Source: Pseudomonas sp. UBA5706
Lineage (GTDB): Bacteria; Pseudomonadota; Gammaproteobacteria; Pseudomonadales; Pseudomonadaceae
Assembly (NCBI RefSeq): GCF_002419965.1
Contig: NZ_DIHC01000028.1
Location: forward strand, 62,001-126,000
Direction of reading: 5' to 3'
DNA length: 64,000 nucleotides
Both the position numbers and the translations under genes were made by a program. The notes beneath the pieces are model-generated. The model saw only the letters and a program-made list of their open reading frames with translations, was not told the DNA's origin and ran no database searches. This document shows, one piece after another, positions 43,121 through 52,215 of this stretch. How positions within the stretch are numbered: the stretch's first letter is position 1; every line of letters begins with the position of its first letter.

Positions 43121-43755
43121 GGAATAAACCTATCGAAGAAAATGCAATGAAGTGCCGATCAGGCGCCTTAAATAAATTATGGGCGCCTTACACGTATTTG
43201 CAGGAAACACGCCACGACGGGTTTCACGGCCCGTACCTCGCCACAAACCAGGACGAAGTCTGCGCCAATACGTGAGTGCGCGCCCACAAAACTCGCTACG
43301 GATGGGCTCCGTGGCTTTGTTTCGACGCGTTGATCGGTCAACGATCATCGAATGATGATGCACGCCGATGGTGCAAATCATCAACCAATCGCCCCAGGCT
43401 GACGCGATGGTAGCTTAGCGTGCAGCCCAGTATCAGTGCGCACCCTGCCCAAATATATACATCGGATTGTTTATCTGAATTGCCAATATTCAATATAAGT
43501 ATTGCCACATTGCCCCGTCTCCAACTCGCATTATAAAAATGGTCGCCAGCACTATTCGGTGGATGCCGACAAGTGCTTACTCTCATCGTGTTTCACCCTT
43601 ATCTTCCTGCCCTGCGCTCTGCGCCGCAGTAGCTCGCGCTCTATAAAAAAGGCTTCGGCGTAATGAATCGCCGGCCGCAAGACCTGCTTGAACACTGCCC
43701 TCATAAATGCACCGTCGTAGTCGGCGGGTGTGAGAGAGTCAAAGGAGCCGTTTGA
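43121..43755. other. Divergent intergenic region upstream of the OprD gene
   Basis: No convincing gene is seen in about 635 bases. A small inverted repeat CGTTGA-TCGG-TCAACG lies at 43328-43343. An AT-rich tract with repeated ATTGCCA (about 43480-43510) could hold the oprD promoter or regulator sites. A minus-strand open frame at 43130-43384 is Arg-rich and has no recognisable features. Confidence 0.35.
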
Positions 43756-45003
43756 ATGAATGTCAGTAAAATCAGTTTGGCCGCATTTCTCGTATCGGCC
43801 AGTACCAGCCATTTCGTGTTCGCCAGCGACCAGTCGGATTCCACTGGTTTTGTCGAAGGCACCAAGATCGCGGTCAAAGCCCGCAACATGTATATGCAGC
43901 GTGACAACCACGCCTCTGGCGCCTCTCAAAACTATGGCGAGGAATGGGCGCAGGGCTTCGTTGGTACGCTGGAATCGGGTTTCACGCAGGGCACAGTGGG
44001 TTTCGGTGTCGACCTGATCGGTCAATACGCTCTCAAGCTCGACACCGGCGGCGGGCGTTACGGTGGCGGCACCAATCTGCTTGAGACTGATAGCAGTGGA
44101 GCAAAGGATGAGTATGCCAAGGCCGGAGGCGTCTTCAAGATGAGGATTTCCAACACCGTGCTCAAATACGGCACGCAAATCATGTCGCTGCCCGTGCTTG
44201 CCACTTCTGACAGCCGCTTGTTACCTGAGACCGTCGACGGTTTCTCGCTAACCAGCAAGGAAATCAAAAACCTGCGACTGGATGCCGGTCACTTCACGGC
44301 GCTGACTAACCGCAACCAGTCCTCCCACGACAGTGGACGCATGACGTCGGTCGACTACGCAGGGGGCGTCTACAAACTCACCGATCGGTTGTCGAGCAGC
44401 TTGTATTACGCTAAGACCGACGAGTACTTTCGCAAGTACTACGTCAATACTAACTATGTGCTGCCCCTGAGTGGTACCCAATCGCTGAAGTTTGACTTTA
44501 ACGGCTACGACACCAAGAGCATCGGCCAGGCACGTAGCGGCGAGCTGGACAACCGCATCTGGAGCCTGGCGGCAACCTATACGCAGGGCGCCCATGCTTT
44601 CACCTTGGCTCATCAGCGCGTGTCAGGTACCGGCGACTACCTCTACGGTCCGGACGGCAACTCGATCTACTACTTCGCCAACTCCGTGCAGTACTCTGAT
44701 TTCGATTACGAAGACGAGAAATCCTGGCAGGCTCGCTATGACCTGAACATGGCCCCCTACGGTGTGCCCGGCCTGAGCTTCATGACGCGCTACATCAAGG
44801 GCTATGACTTTAAGAGCGGAAAAGGCAGAGATATAGACGGCAAGGCGTGGGAACGTGACACCGAGGCGCGTTATGTGATTCAGAGTGGGCCAGTGAAGAA
44901 TCTTTCATTCAGGGTCCGCCATGCGAGCTATCGCAGTTCAGAACGCGGCGGTCAGATCGATGAAGTGCGGGTGATCACCGAATACCCATTGAACGTTCTG
45001 TAA
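43756..45003 (+). CDS. OprD-family outer-membrane porin
   Basis: 415 residues: a signal peptide cleaved near Val-Phe-Ala-Ser, then alternating aromatic beta-strands as in OprD/Occ channels of Pseudomonas (Gly-Thr-Lys-Ile-Ala-Val-Lys-Ala-Arg-Asn, Glu-Trp-Ala-Gln-Gly-Phe, Arg-Tyr-Gly-Gly-Gly and a C-terminal aromatic/Leu ending). Such porins pass small carboxylates or basic amino acids. The following genes encode a binding protein, an aldolase-family enzyme and a 2-hydroxyacid dehydrogenase, so a small hydroxy- or ketoacid is a plausible substrate. Confidence 0.9.
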   Translation: MNVSKISLAAFLVSASTSHFVFASDQSDSTGFVEGTKIAVKARNMYMQRDNHASGASQNYGEEWAQGFVGTLESGFTQGTVGFGVDLIGQYALKLDTGGGRYGGGTNLLETDSSGAKDEYAKAGGVFKMRISNTVLKYGTQIMSLPVLATSDSRLLPETVDGFSLTSKEIKNLRLDAGHFTALTNRNQSSHDSGRMTSVDYAGGVYKLTDRLSSSLYYAKTDEYFRKYYVNTNYVLPLSGTQSLKFDFNGYDTKSIGQARSGELDNRIWSLAATYTQGAHAFTLAHQRVSGTGDYLYGPDGNSIYYFANSVQYSDFDYEDEKSWQARYDLNMAPYGVPGLSFMTRYIKGYDFKSGKGRDIDGKAWERDTEARYVIQSGPVKNLSFRVRHASYRSSERGGQIDEVRVITEYPLNVL

Positions 45004-45019
45004 ACCGGTCAAGACGGTT

Positions 45020-45043
45020 GCACGGTGCCCCAAGTCACCGTGC
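45020..45043 (+). terminator. Intercistronic hairpin after the OprD gene
   Basis: An 8-bp stem GCACGGTG / CACCGTGC with an 8-base loop lies 17 bases after the porin stop. It has no T-tract, so it is more likely an attenuator or mRNA-stability element than a full terminator. Confidence 0.45.
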
Positions 45044-45103
45044 GGCAGTTACGCGGCCGCCAACGCTTGCGAGCATTTTGCTTGGCCCAATCTGGAGTCT
45101 CCC

Positions 45104-45958
45104 ATGTCCTGTCCCTCGATCATCCACTTGACCGGCGCAATGCTCGCCGCCTCATCGCTGATGGCCTGCCTGCCAGCGACCGCAGTTGAAACCCGTCAGA
45201 CCCCAATTCCGCTTCCCATCAACATTCAGGCCGCTCACGCAATCAAGATCGCCCTCTTCGCCAGTTTCCCGCCCATGGCCTGGCGCAAGCCTGAGAACAA
45301 CCAACTGGTCGGAATCGACGTGGATCTGGCCGACTATCTCGGCAAGCGCCTTGGGGTCACCATCCAGTGGGAGGAAGTTTCCTATGAGTCAGCGATTAAC
45401 TCTCTGATGACCGGCCGCGTCGATATGGCCTTCAGCCTGCTCGATGCACCCGAAGCGACCGATCGCCTGGACTACCTGCCCTACCTTAATTCAGGCATGC
45501 AGCCTTATACCCTGACGTCCCATGCACCGATTGCCAGTGCCTTGGATATCTGTGGCCTGAAAGTCAGCGCCAACCGTCGAAATGCTTTTGACGCAGCCAT
45601 GCGAACTTGGAGCGATGCCCATTGCTTGACAGCTGGCAGACCCGCCATACAGGTGCAGCCTACTGATGGCACGGCCACTGCGCGGCTGGACCTCAAACAA
45701 GGCCGCGCAGATGTTGCGGTGCAAAGCAGCGAATCGGTCCCGACCACCATGGCGTTGGAGAAAGGTACTTACGTGACCATTGGCGGCCCCCTCAACAGTC
45801 TGGCCATTGTTGCTGCATTTCCCAAACATTCTGCACAGTTGCGCCAGGCCATCAGCCAGGCGCTGAAGGATGCCGTAGCCGATGGCAGTTACGCGGCGGC
45901 TCTGGCCAAATATGGATTGACTGAAAACTCTGCGGCCAACGACATCCTGTCTCACTGA
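45104..45958 (+). CDS. Periplasmic solute-binding protein (SBP_bac_3)
   Basis: 284 residues with an N-terminal signal (hydrophobic stretch with Ala-Met-Leu-Ala-Ala-Ser-Ser-Leu-Met-Ala-Cys, possibly a lipobox) and a family-3 fold (Phe-Pro-Pro-Met-Ala-Trp, Gly-Ile-Asp-Val-Asp-Leu, Gly-Arg-Val-Asp-Met-Ala-Phe). No ABC permease or ATPase genes are adjacent, so it must serve a transporter encoded elsewhere. It is an orphan receptor between the porin and the aldolase-family gene. Confidence 0.82.
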   Translation: MSCPSIIHLTGAMLAASSLMACLPATAVETRQTPIPLPINIQAAHAIKIALFASFPPMAWRKPENNQLVGIDVDLADYLGKRLGVTIQWEEVSYESAINSLMTGRVDMAFSLLDAPEATDRLDYLPYLNSGMQPYTLTSHAPIASALDICGLKVSANRRNAFDAAMRTWSDAHCLTAGRPAIQVQPTDGTATARLDLKQGRADVAVQSSESVPTTMALEKGTYVTIGGPLNSLAIVAAFPKHSAQLRQAISQALKDAVADGSYAAALAKYGLTENSAANDILSH

Positions 45959-46059
45959 TCTCCTCCGCCCCTACAAACAATGTAATTGCCCAAGTGACGG
46001 GTGTGCCAAACACGCAGACCTTGCACTGCACACTGCCCAGCAACACAGAGACTGAAACG

Positions 46060-46821
46060 ATGAATAACTGCTCCGTATTCAACATGCCCGAATCAGAATG
46101 GCACGCCCGTTGCCAACTGGCTGCCCTGTACCGACTGGTCGCGCACTTTCGCATGACAGATTTGATCGATACCCACATATCCATGCGACTCGACGACGGG
46201 ACAGGCCACTTCCTGATCAATCGCTATGGGGTGCTGTTCGAGCATATGAGGGCTAGCGACCTGGTACGTATCGACAAGGATGGCAAGGTGACGGACCCCT
46301 GCTTCCCGAACCACCGGGTCAACCGCGCAGGCTTCGTCATTCATTCGGCCATTCATGAAGCCCGTGCGGACCTGCACTGCGTAATTCATACACACACCGC
46401 CGCCGGCATCGCGGTGTCGGCACAAGTCGATGGACTGCTCCCTATCAGTCAGCACGCCTTGAAGTTCTATAACCGTATCGGATACCACCGCTACGAGGGG
46501 ATCGCGACCCGCGTCGAAGAACGTGAGCAACTGGTACGCGACCTGGGGGCTCACAACGCTATGATCCTCTGCAACCACGGCTTATTGGCCGCCGGGGCCA
46601 GCGTCGCCCATGCGTTCCAGACCATTTTTATTCTCGAGCGAGCCTGCCAGGCGCAAATCCAGGCAATGGCTGGCGGCAATGCGCTGAACCTGCCGAGTGC
46701 CGAAACCTGTGAATTCACTGCACGCCAGTTCGAGCAAGACGATGAAAGCGGGCTGATCGAACTCGGTTGGGCTGCCGCATTAAGCTTGATCCAAAACCAG
46801 CAGGAGGCGTACTGCTCATGA
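46060..46821 (+). CDS. Class II aldolase/adducin-family protein
   Basis: 253 residues with the class II aldolase/adducin fold. Thr-His-Ile-Ser (about 35-38) and the metal site His-Thr-His-Thr-Ala (about 111-115) are present, together with the later His in Cys-Asn-His-Gly-Leu. Members are metal-dependent aldolases, epimerases or decarboxylases acting on small phosphorylated or carboxylated substrates. ATG 46060 is chosen over longer frames with no similarity. Its stop overlaps the start of the next gene (ATGA). Confidence 0.82.
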   Translation: MNNCSVFNMPESEWHARCQLAALYRLVAHFRMTDLIDTHISMRLDDGTGHFLINRYGVLFEHMRASDLVRIDKDGKVTDPCFPNHRVNRAGFVIHSAIHEARADLHCVIHTHTAAGIAVSAQVDGLLPISQHALKFYNRIGYHRYEGIATRVEEREQLVRDLGAHNAMILCNHGLLAAGASVAHAFQTIFILERACQAQIQAMAGGNALNLPSAETCEFTARQFEQDDESGLIELGWAAALSLIQNQQEAYCS

Positions 46822-47744
46822 CTCCCATCGTCTTGGTCGGGCCGGGTAACGACATAGTTCAGGCGCAGAAAATCATGGCGCACCGCCGCCCTCACCTGAT
46901 CTTCTGTCGCCCTGAAGACAGTTTGGCCCAATACGCCGAGGTCGCGGTCTGCTGGGCGCCCCCTGATGGTAGCCTGGGGACGTTGCCCAACCTGAAGCTA
47001 ATACATTCCGTCGGGGCTGGTGCCGAGCGCATTTTCAGCGAACCGAGCCGTCCCGCGCACATCCCGGTGTGCCGGATTGTCGACCCAGGGCATTGCCAAG
47101 GGATGCTCGAGTACGTGTTATGGGGCGTAATGCATTACCACCGCCGTTTCGATCAGATGATAGCGAACCAATCCACACAGACCTGGCAGCGCCTACCGCA
47201 ACGACCTGCCCGCGACACCAAGGTTGGCATCATGGGCCTTGGCCAGTTGGGAAAAGCGGTCGCGGTGCAACTGGCCCAACTTGGATTCAACACGCGAGGC
47301 TGGGCCCGCAACGAACAAGCCATCGAGCAGGTTCAGACATTTACCACCAACCAACTGCCAATATTTTTGGAGGGGCTGGACATTCTGATCTGCCTGCTGC
47401 CCTTGACCGAACACACCCGAGGCATTCTCTGCGCAGAGAGCTTCGGCTCACTCGCAAAGGGGGCAGCAGTTATCAATTGCGGGCGCGGCGACCATTTGTG
47501 TGAGGATCATCTGGTGGATGCCCTGACCAGCGGGCAATTGAGAGGTGCCTTGCTTGATGTTTTCAGCCAAGAACCGCTGGCGCTGCACCATCCACTGTGG
47601 AACACGCCCGGGGTGATTGTCACTCCTCACATCGCGTCCAGTGCATCGTTCGAGATTATTGGCGAGCAGATCCTCGCCAATATTGATCGCTTGCACGCAG
47701 GCATGCCCTTGCTAAATACAGTCGATGCGATCCGCGGCTATTAG
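46818..47744 (+). CDS. D-isomer-specific 2-hydroxyacid dehydrogenase
   Basis: 308 residues of the D-2-hydroxyacid dehydrogenase family (glyoxylate/hydroxypyruvate reductase-like): Gly-Leu-Gly-Gln-Leu-Gly for NAD(P) (about 139-144), the Arg in Asn-Cys-Gly-Arg-Gly, Asp-Val-Phe-Ser-Gln-Glu-Pro-Leu with the catalytic Glu and Thr-Pro-His-Ile-Ala-Ser-Ser with the catalytic His. It is coupled by an ATGA overlap to the aldolase-family gene. It probably reduces the 2-oxo acid formed by that enzyme, or the reverse. The family also includes SlcC-type (S)-sulfolactate dehydrogenases, but this gene is far from the sulfolactate block. Confidence 0.85.
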   Translation: MTPIVLVGPGNDIVQAQKIMAHRRPHLIFCRPEDSLAQYAEVAVCWAPPDGSLGTLPNLKLIHSVGAGAERIFSEPSRPAHIPVCRIVDPGHCQGMLEYVLWGVMHYHRRFDQMIANQSTQTWQRLPQRPARDTKVGIMGLGQLGKAVAVQLAQLGFNTRGWARNEQAIEQVQTFTTNQLPIFLEGLDILICLLPLTEHTRGILCAESFGSLAKGAAVINCGRGDHLCEDHLVDALTSGQLRGALLDVFSQEPLALHHPLWNTPGVIVTPHIASSASFEIIGEQILANIDRLHAGMPLLNTVDAIRGY

Positions 47745-48255
47745 CCCGTCCAAATCGATTGGGGAGTGTTTGAAAACTACAGAGATGCGATTTGCTTAGA
47801 GCATGTCTGAAATACGTCGCCCAAGGCCGGAGTACAATCGTCTTAGTGATTCCACAGCGCAACGAGGGTAGGGGCTTGCCACGGCATGCGGTGGCGCAGG
47901 CCACGAGCTCTGCGCTCTACACTGTCCGACATCTCGCGAGTGGGGGCCGGTCGGGCATCAGCCGCACCCATGTGATTAGTCACTGGCTCGGAAGTCAGTG
48001 ACTCAGCACTTCCAATTCTCCAATTGCCGTGCAAAACGCCAGGATTGTAGGACACCCGCTCGCAGGGGGCAGACCTCCAGCGATGCACTGACCCGACGCT
48101 CTTTACCAAGTGCCCAGTCACCATAAATGGCGAATGTGCCCAAGTGCTGTGGGCAGGGGGCGAAAAGCCTAAACCGGTCTGCCTCCACAACGAACTCCGG
48201 CGGGGAAGTCGTCAAGAATAAACGAGTTAATTACCGCCCCCCCCCTGAGCGTTGC
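47745..48255. other. Intergenic region with a possible coding relic
   Basis: No clear gene in about 510 bases. A minus-strand open frame at 48003-48215 (70 codons, TTG start, Pro-Pro-Glu-Phe-Val-Val-Glu-Ala-Asp-Arg near the N-terminus) is coding-like but has no recognised family or good ribosome site. A C-run at 48238-48246 is also present. It may be a decayed or repeated intergenic element. Confidence 0.3.
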
Positions 48256-49620
48256 TTAGCTGCTCACCACGGTCATGGAGTGTGAGCCACCGACCGGTTT
48301 CTTTGGCTTTCTCGGCCGATCATCTGGAATTCCCCACAAGATGACTCCAACACAGATAAGGCAAAACGGCGCCAAGGCGAGCATGCCCATATAGGTGTTA
48401 CCAGTGAGGTCATTCAGATAACCAACCAACAATGGCGCGACCATCCCGCTCAACTGCCCAACTGTATTGATTGCAGCGATACCGCCAGCAATGGCAAGCC
48501 CGCTGAAGGCCTGTTGAGGGATCGTCCAAAAAATCGGGATCGCGATGAATACCCCGGCAGTCGCAAGTACCAGGAACGCAGTCAGTAGCACGTACGAATC
48601 ATTGAAATAAAGTGCGGCGAAGTAACCAATCCCGCCTACCAGCATGCACTGCCAGAGGTACTTCCTACGCTCGCCAGAGCGATCAGACCTCCGGGTAACC
48701 AAGATCATTCCCACCGCTGCTACCAGGTAAGGCAATGCCGTGAGCAGACCCACCCACATCTGACTTTTCACACCAGCTGAAGTGATTAGATGAGGCATCC
48801 AGAAATTGAGCCCGTAGCCAGTCAGCTTGATCATGAAGTAGATGACGGAGAGGATCGCAACCTCCCGGGTCAACAACACCTTGAGCAGGGTTGTGTGAAT
48901 CGGGTTCGACTCTTTCTTGTCGTTGTCGAGGTTACGTTGTAGCACCTCCTTCTCAGCAACCGAAAGCCACTTGGCCGACTGTATGTCTTTATCAAGCTTG
49001 AATAGTACGAGGATTCCTAGCGCACTGCACGGTAGCCCTGAAAGGACGAACAACCAGTGCCAGCCCGCTAAACCGAGAAAGCCATTCATGTATTCGAGAA
49101 TGAAGCCTGAAACGGGAGCTCCCAGTACGCCCGACAGCGGGATCGACAGAAACCAAATACCATTCATGCTGGCGAGGTTCTTTTTGGGGAACCAGCAGGC
49201 GAGGTAGAACAGAAGCGCAGGCCCGAACCCCGCCTCCATCACGCCAATCAGAAAGCGTAGGAAGTAGAGTGTGTATTCGTTGTAAGCGAATACCAATGCG
49301 GCTGTCGCCAGCCCCCAAGAAACCATAATTCGGCAGATCCAGCTTGGAGCACCGTATTTTTTGAGACCAAAGCTGCTGGGTACTTCGAAAAGGACGTAGC
49401 CAAAGAAGAAAATACTCGCAGCCAGCCCATAGGCCGCGTCGCTAAGCCCAAGCTCGTGCTGCATCTGAGTTTTGGCAAAGCTGATGTTGATTCTGTCGAA
49501 GTAGGAGAATAGAAAACACACGATTGTGAGCGGGAGTATCCGCCATGCGATTCGACGGTACAGCAGCAGCTCGTTGATTTCCTGCCCGGCACCGCCGGCG
49601 GAGCTTTCGATTCCAGCCAT
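48256..49620 (-). CDS. MFS transporter, anion:cation symporter type
   Basis: 454-residue 12-helix permease of the ACS branch (tartrate, phthalate, 4-hydroxyphenylacetate and hexuronate transporters): Tyr-Phe-Asp-Arg-Ile-Asn-Ile-Ser-Phe-Ala in helix 1 and Phe-Phe-Phe-Gly-Tyr-Val-Leu-Phe-Glu-Val-Pro-Ser in helix 2 are hallmarks. It lies after the RraA- and aconitase-family genes in one minus-strand unit. It likely imports the di- or tricarboxylic hydroxyacid that those enzymes use. Confidence 0.88.
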   Translation of the reverse strand: MAGIESSAGGAGQEINELLLYRRIAWRILPLTIVCFLFSYFDRINISFAKTQMQHELGLSDAAYGLAASIFFFGYVLFEVPSSFGLKKYGAPSWICRIMVSWGLATAALVFAYNEYTLYFLRFLIGVMEAGFGPALLFYLACWFPKKNLASMNGIWFLSIPLSGVLGAPVSGFILEYMNGFLGLAGWHWLFVLSGLPCSALGILVLFKLDKDIQSAKWLSVAEKEVLQRNLDNDKKESNPIHTTLLKVLLTREVAILSVIYFMIKLTGYGLNFWMPHLITSAGVKSQMWVGLLTALPYLVAAVGMILVTRRSDRSGERRKYLWQCMLVGGIGYFAALYFNDSYVLLTAFLVLATAGVFIAIPIFWTIPQQAFSGLAIAGGIAAINTVGQLSGMVAPLLVGYLNDLTGNTYMGMLALAPFCLICVGVILWGIPDDRPRKPKKPVGGSHSMTVVSS

Positions 49621-49669
49621 TGTGATTCTCCATAATTGTAATTGTCGGAGATTTATAAGAACGATCGGC

Positions 49670-50155
49670 TCACGGATGACGCAGTATTACCACTCCGTCC
49701 TCATCAGCACAGACGATGTCGCCCGGGGAGACATGTTCGTTGCCTAGCACGAGGCGCACGTCACGGCGCCCCCCTTCTTTATTCTCACTTCGTCGGGGCC
49801 AAGTACCCTGCGCCACGATGCCTAAAGGGACGTGCTGCAATTGGGAGGCATCGCGAATATTTCCCTTGATAATCAGACCACCCCAGCCATTGCGCTGGGC
49901 AAGCAGGGCAAGATTTTCACCAATGCACGCGCCTTTATCGCCCTGTGCATCAATGAACAGTATGCGACCAGCGCCAAGCTCTGCGAGTGCCTGCCGAATC
50001 TCATAATTGCACCCAGCCGCTGCGAGGGTAGATACCGAGCCCTTCAAAGAACGTAGTTGTCCGAACCATCGCCAGTCGCCAGCCAAAATGGCCAGTTCAC
50101 CATCGTGAATCGCAGTCTCATGTTCATCGCAGAGGTCAGCGGTTGCGGTGCTCAT
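49670..50155 (-). CDS. RraA-family protein (possible 4-hydroxy-4-methyl-2-oxoglutarate-type aldolase)
   Basis: 161 residues, standard RraA length, with Ala-Asp-Leu-Cys-Asp at the N-terminus, Gly-Trp-Gly-Gly-Leu-Ile-Ile-Lys-Gly-Asn-Ile-Arg-Asp carrying the Arg-Asp pair of the metal/pyruvate site, and Asp-Glu-Asp-Gly-Val-Val-Ile at the end. The family includes the RNase E inhibitor RraA and pyruvate aldolases that split 4-hydroxy-2-oxo acids. Between an MFS permease and an aconitase-family hydratase, the aldolase role is more likely. The start overlaps the hydratase stop by 4 bases. Confidence 0.82.
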   Translation of the reverse strand: MSTATADLCDEHETAIHDGELAILAGDWRWFGQLRSLKGSVSTLAAAGCNYEIRQALAELGAGRILFIDAQGDKGACIGENLALLAQRNGWGGLIIKGNIRDASQLQHVPLGIVAQGTWPRRSENKEGGRRDVRLVLGNEHVSPGDIVCADEDGVVILRHP

Positions 50156-52113
50156 ACGACCACCTCGCGCTGCTCACTGATCTGCTTCAATTGATCGAAG
50201 CTGCAGATACGCCCCAAGAGCGCGCTCGCGGCCACCGTGTAGGGGCTAGCCAACCAGACCTGTCCTGGGCCTGATCTCCCTGGGAAGTTTCGATTGATGG
50301 CGCTCACCGTCACTTGGTCGGCGCGGGTCGAAGACCCTGGGCCGCAGTTAGCACATGCCCCACAACCCGGCATGATCAGTTCAACCCCGAGTTTTTCGAA
50401 CGTTTTCAGATAACCCATGGATACGCAGTAATCGCGCACAGCAAGCGTGCCGAATTGAAGGAACAGTCGGGTCTGCTCAGGGATTGCAAGGCCACGTTTG
50501 AGACCCCATGCAAGCACCTCGTGGTAATAATCAAAGTCTTCACGTTTACCTGCGGTGCAAGACCCACCGTAAGCAATATCGATGTGTACCGGCCCTGCTA
50601 ACTCATCAATGGTCAAACCGTTTCCCGGGTCACCCGGAGATGCCACCAGCGGCGTCAGCTCTGAACAATCAATCGAAATTACTTCCCGATATTCTGCCCC
50701 CTCATCGCTGACCATCCAGGCCTCGAGTTCAATATTCACCCCCCTGCGAGCCCGGATAAAGTCGACGGTCTTTTGATCAGGCGCAACGATCCCTGTGAAA
50801 CCGCCTAATTCGGCAACCATGTTTGTTAGCGTGGCACGTTCGTCTATTGATAGTGCCGTAACTGCGTCCCCGGCGTATTCGAAGACTGCACCGATGGCGT
50901 TGCCTTTCTTGATGGAATCACTGCGCAGTAGCTCAAGCACAAGATCCTTGGCCGTTACGCCTTGGTTAAGCCGACCATTGAGCTCCACCCGAATAGTCTC
51001 GGGCATCCGACATCTGATGAACCCTGTTGCCCAGCTATTAGCAATATCAGTCGCACCGGCCCCGAATGCCAGGCAGCCCAGGGCTCCGGAATGAGGAGTA
51101 TGAGAATCGGTGCCCACCACGACTTGCCCTGGCAGAGCATGCATTTCAGTCATCAGCGCGTGACAGATACCCTCTGAGCCCGGCTGACCTTTGAGGGCGC
51201 CATGGGCACGCACCGGGTAGCGCCTGACGAACTCATCATGAGCGCTCGCTAAACCACCCACTGCTGCGAGCAGGTTGTCTCGAACATGTGGAAAGCTTTG
51301 GTTCGCCAGGATGAGGTGGTCTTGAAACGCGATGATTTCGTCAGGCCGCGCCAAGGTCAGGTTTTGACCAAACGCTTCGTGCATAAAGTGCGCGCACATG
51401 CCGGTGAAGTAATCATGGCTGAATCGCCAGTCTGCGGACAGAAACACGCCCTCGCCTTTTGCTATGTCTCCATGAGGAGCTACACGACGGCGCTCGATGA
51501 TCTTCTCCACGAGCGTCAAAGGCCGACTCGTCGGAATTTCGTTGAAGACTTTTTCAGCGACTTTGGGCAAATGCTGGGTGCTGTAGGAAAGCAGACCTCC
51601 AGCGCTGATGACTGCTTGAGTCACTGCGTCCCTGCCCTTGAGGAACTCACCAATATCAATTGATTCACCAGCCTTGATCCTTTCGATCAAGCCGAAATCC
51701 GTCGAGGTGTAAATCCCGATGTTGTCGCAATTTTGGCGATAGATCCGCTCGAAGCTTTCAGCAATGATCAAACGGATACCCGCTGATTTCTCAGCGAGCG
51801 GACTGGATTCGCGCGATGAACCCTTGCCGTATCGCCTGCCGGCGACTGTGATTTCAAAACCACCCTGTTTGACAGCGTCTTCGGCAATCGGAAGCACGCC
51901 CTCTGTTTTGAAGCCAACATAGGGATATTTCCCCAGCCGCTCATCAAAGGTCATCATGATGACCACCGGGGTAATTTCGTCGGTAGAGATGTCGTCGCGC
52001 AGGGGGAATGCCTCAGCAGCACTCAGGTTCTCACCGGCAAGCTGGCTACGTACTGCAGCCTCGCTGCATGAGAGAAAAAGAAAGCGTCCAGAGAAATTGA
52101 TTTTTGTTGTCAT
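50152..52113 (-). CDS. Aconitase/LeuCD-family hydro-lyase with swivel domain at the N-terminus
   Basis: About 653 residues that join a LeuD-like swivel domain (residues ~1-190, with Asp-Asp-Ile-Ser-Thr-Asp-Glu-Ile and Tyr-Gly-Lys-Gly-Ser-Ser-Arg-Glu) to a LeuC-like catalytic part. The Fe-S cluster Cys are present: Gly-Gly-Ser-Cys-Thr and Pro-Gly-Cys-Gly-Ala-Cys-Ala-Asn-Cys. The order is reversed compared with usual aconitases, where the catalytic part comes first. It isomerises or hydrates a tri- or dicarboxylic acid. The coupled RraA-type enzyme would cleave the product. ATG 52113 is chosen because the LeuD part starts there. Confidence 0.85.
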   Translation of the reverse strand: MTTKINFSGRFLFLSCSEAAVRSQLAGENLSAAEAFPLRDDISTDEITPVVIMMTFDERLGKYPYVGFKTEGVLPIAEDAVKQGGFEITVAGRRYGKGSSRESSPLAEKSAGIRLIIAESFERIYRQNCDNIGIYTSTDFGLIERIKAGESIDIGEFLKGRDAVTQAVISAGGLLSYSTQHLPKVAEKVFNEIPTSRPLTLVEKIIERRRVAPHGDIAKGEGVFLSADWRFSHDYFTGMCAHFMHEAFGQNLTLARPDEIIAFQDHLILANQSFPHVRDNLLAAVGGLASAHDEFVRRYPVRAHGALKGQPGSEGICHALMTEMHALPGQVVVGTDSHTPHSGALGCLAFGAGATDIANSWATGFIRCRMPETIRVELNGRLNQGVTAKDLVLELLRSDSIKKGNAIGAVFEYAGDAVTALSIDERATLTNMVAELGGFTGIVAPDQKTVDFIRARRGVNIELEAWMVSDEGAEYREVISIDCSELTPLVASPGDPGNGLTIDELAGPVHIDIAYGGSCTAGKREDFDYYHEVLAWGLKRGLAIPEQTRLFLQFGTLAVRDYCVSMGYLKTFEKLGVELIMPGCGACANCGPGSSTRADQVTVSAINRNFPGRSGPGQVWLASPYTVAASALLGRICSFDQLKQISEQREVVV

Positions 52114-52215
52114 AATGGCTCGTTCCTCATCATTCAGACATGCTAGGAACACTTAAGCTTCTTGGGTAACGGTAAAAAGTGATGCCAAAGGTGAAAAAAT
52201 CTCTTGGGGGGCGTT

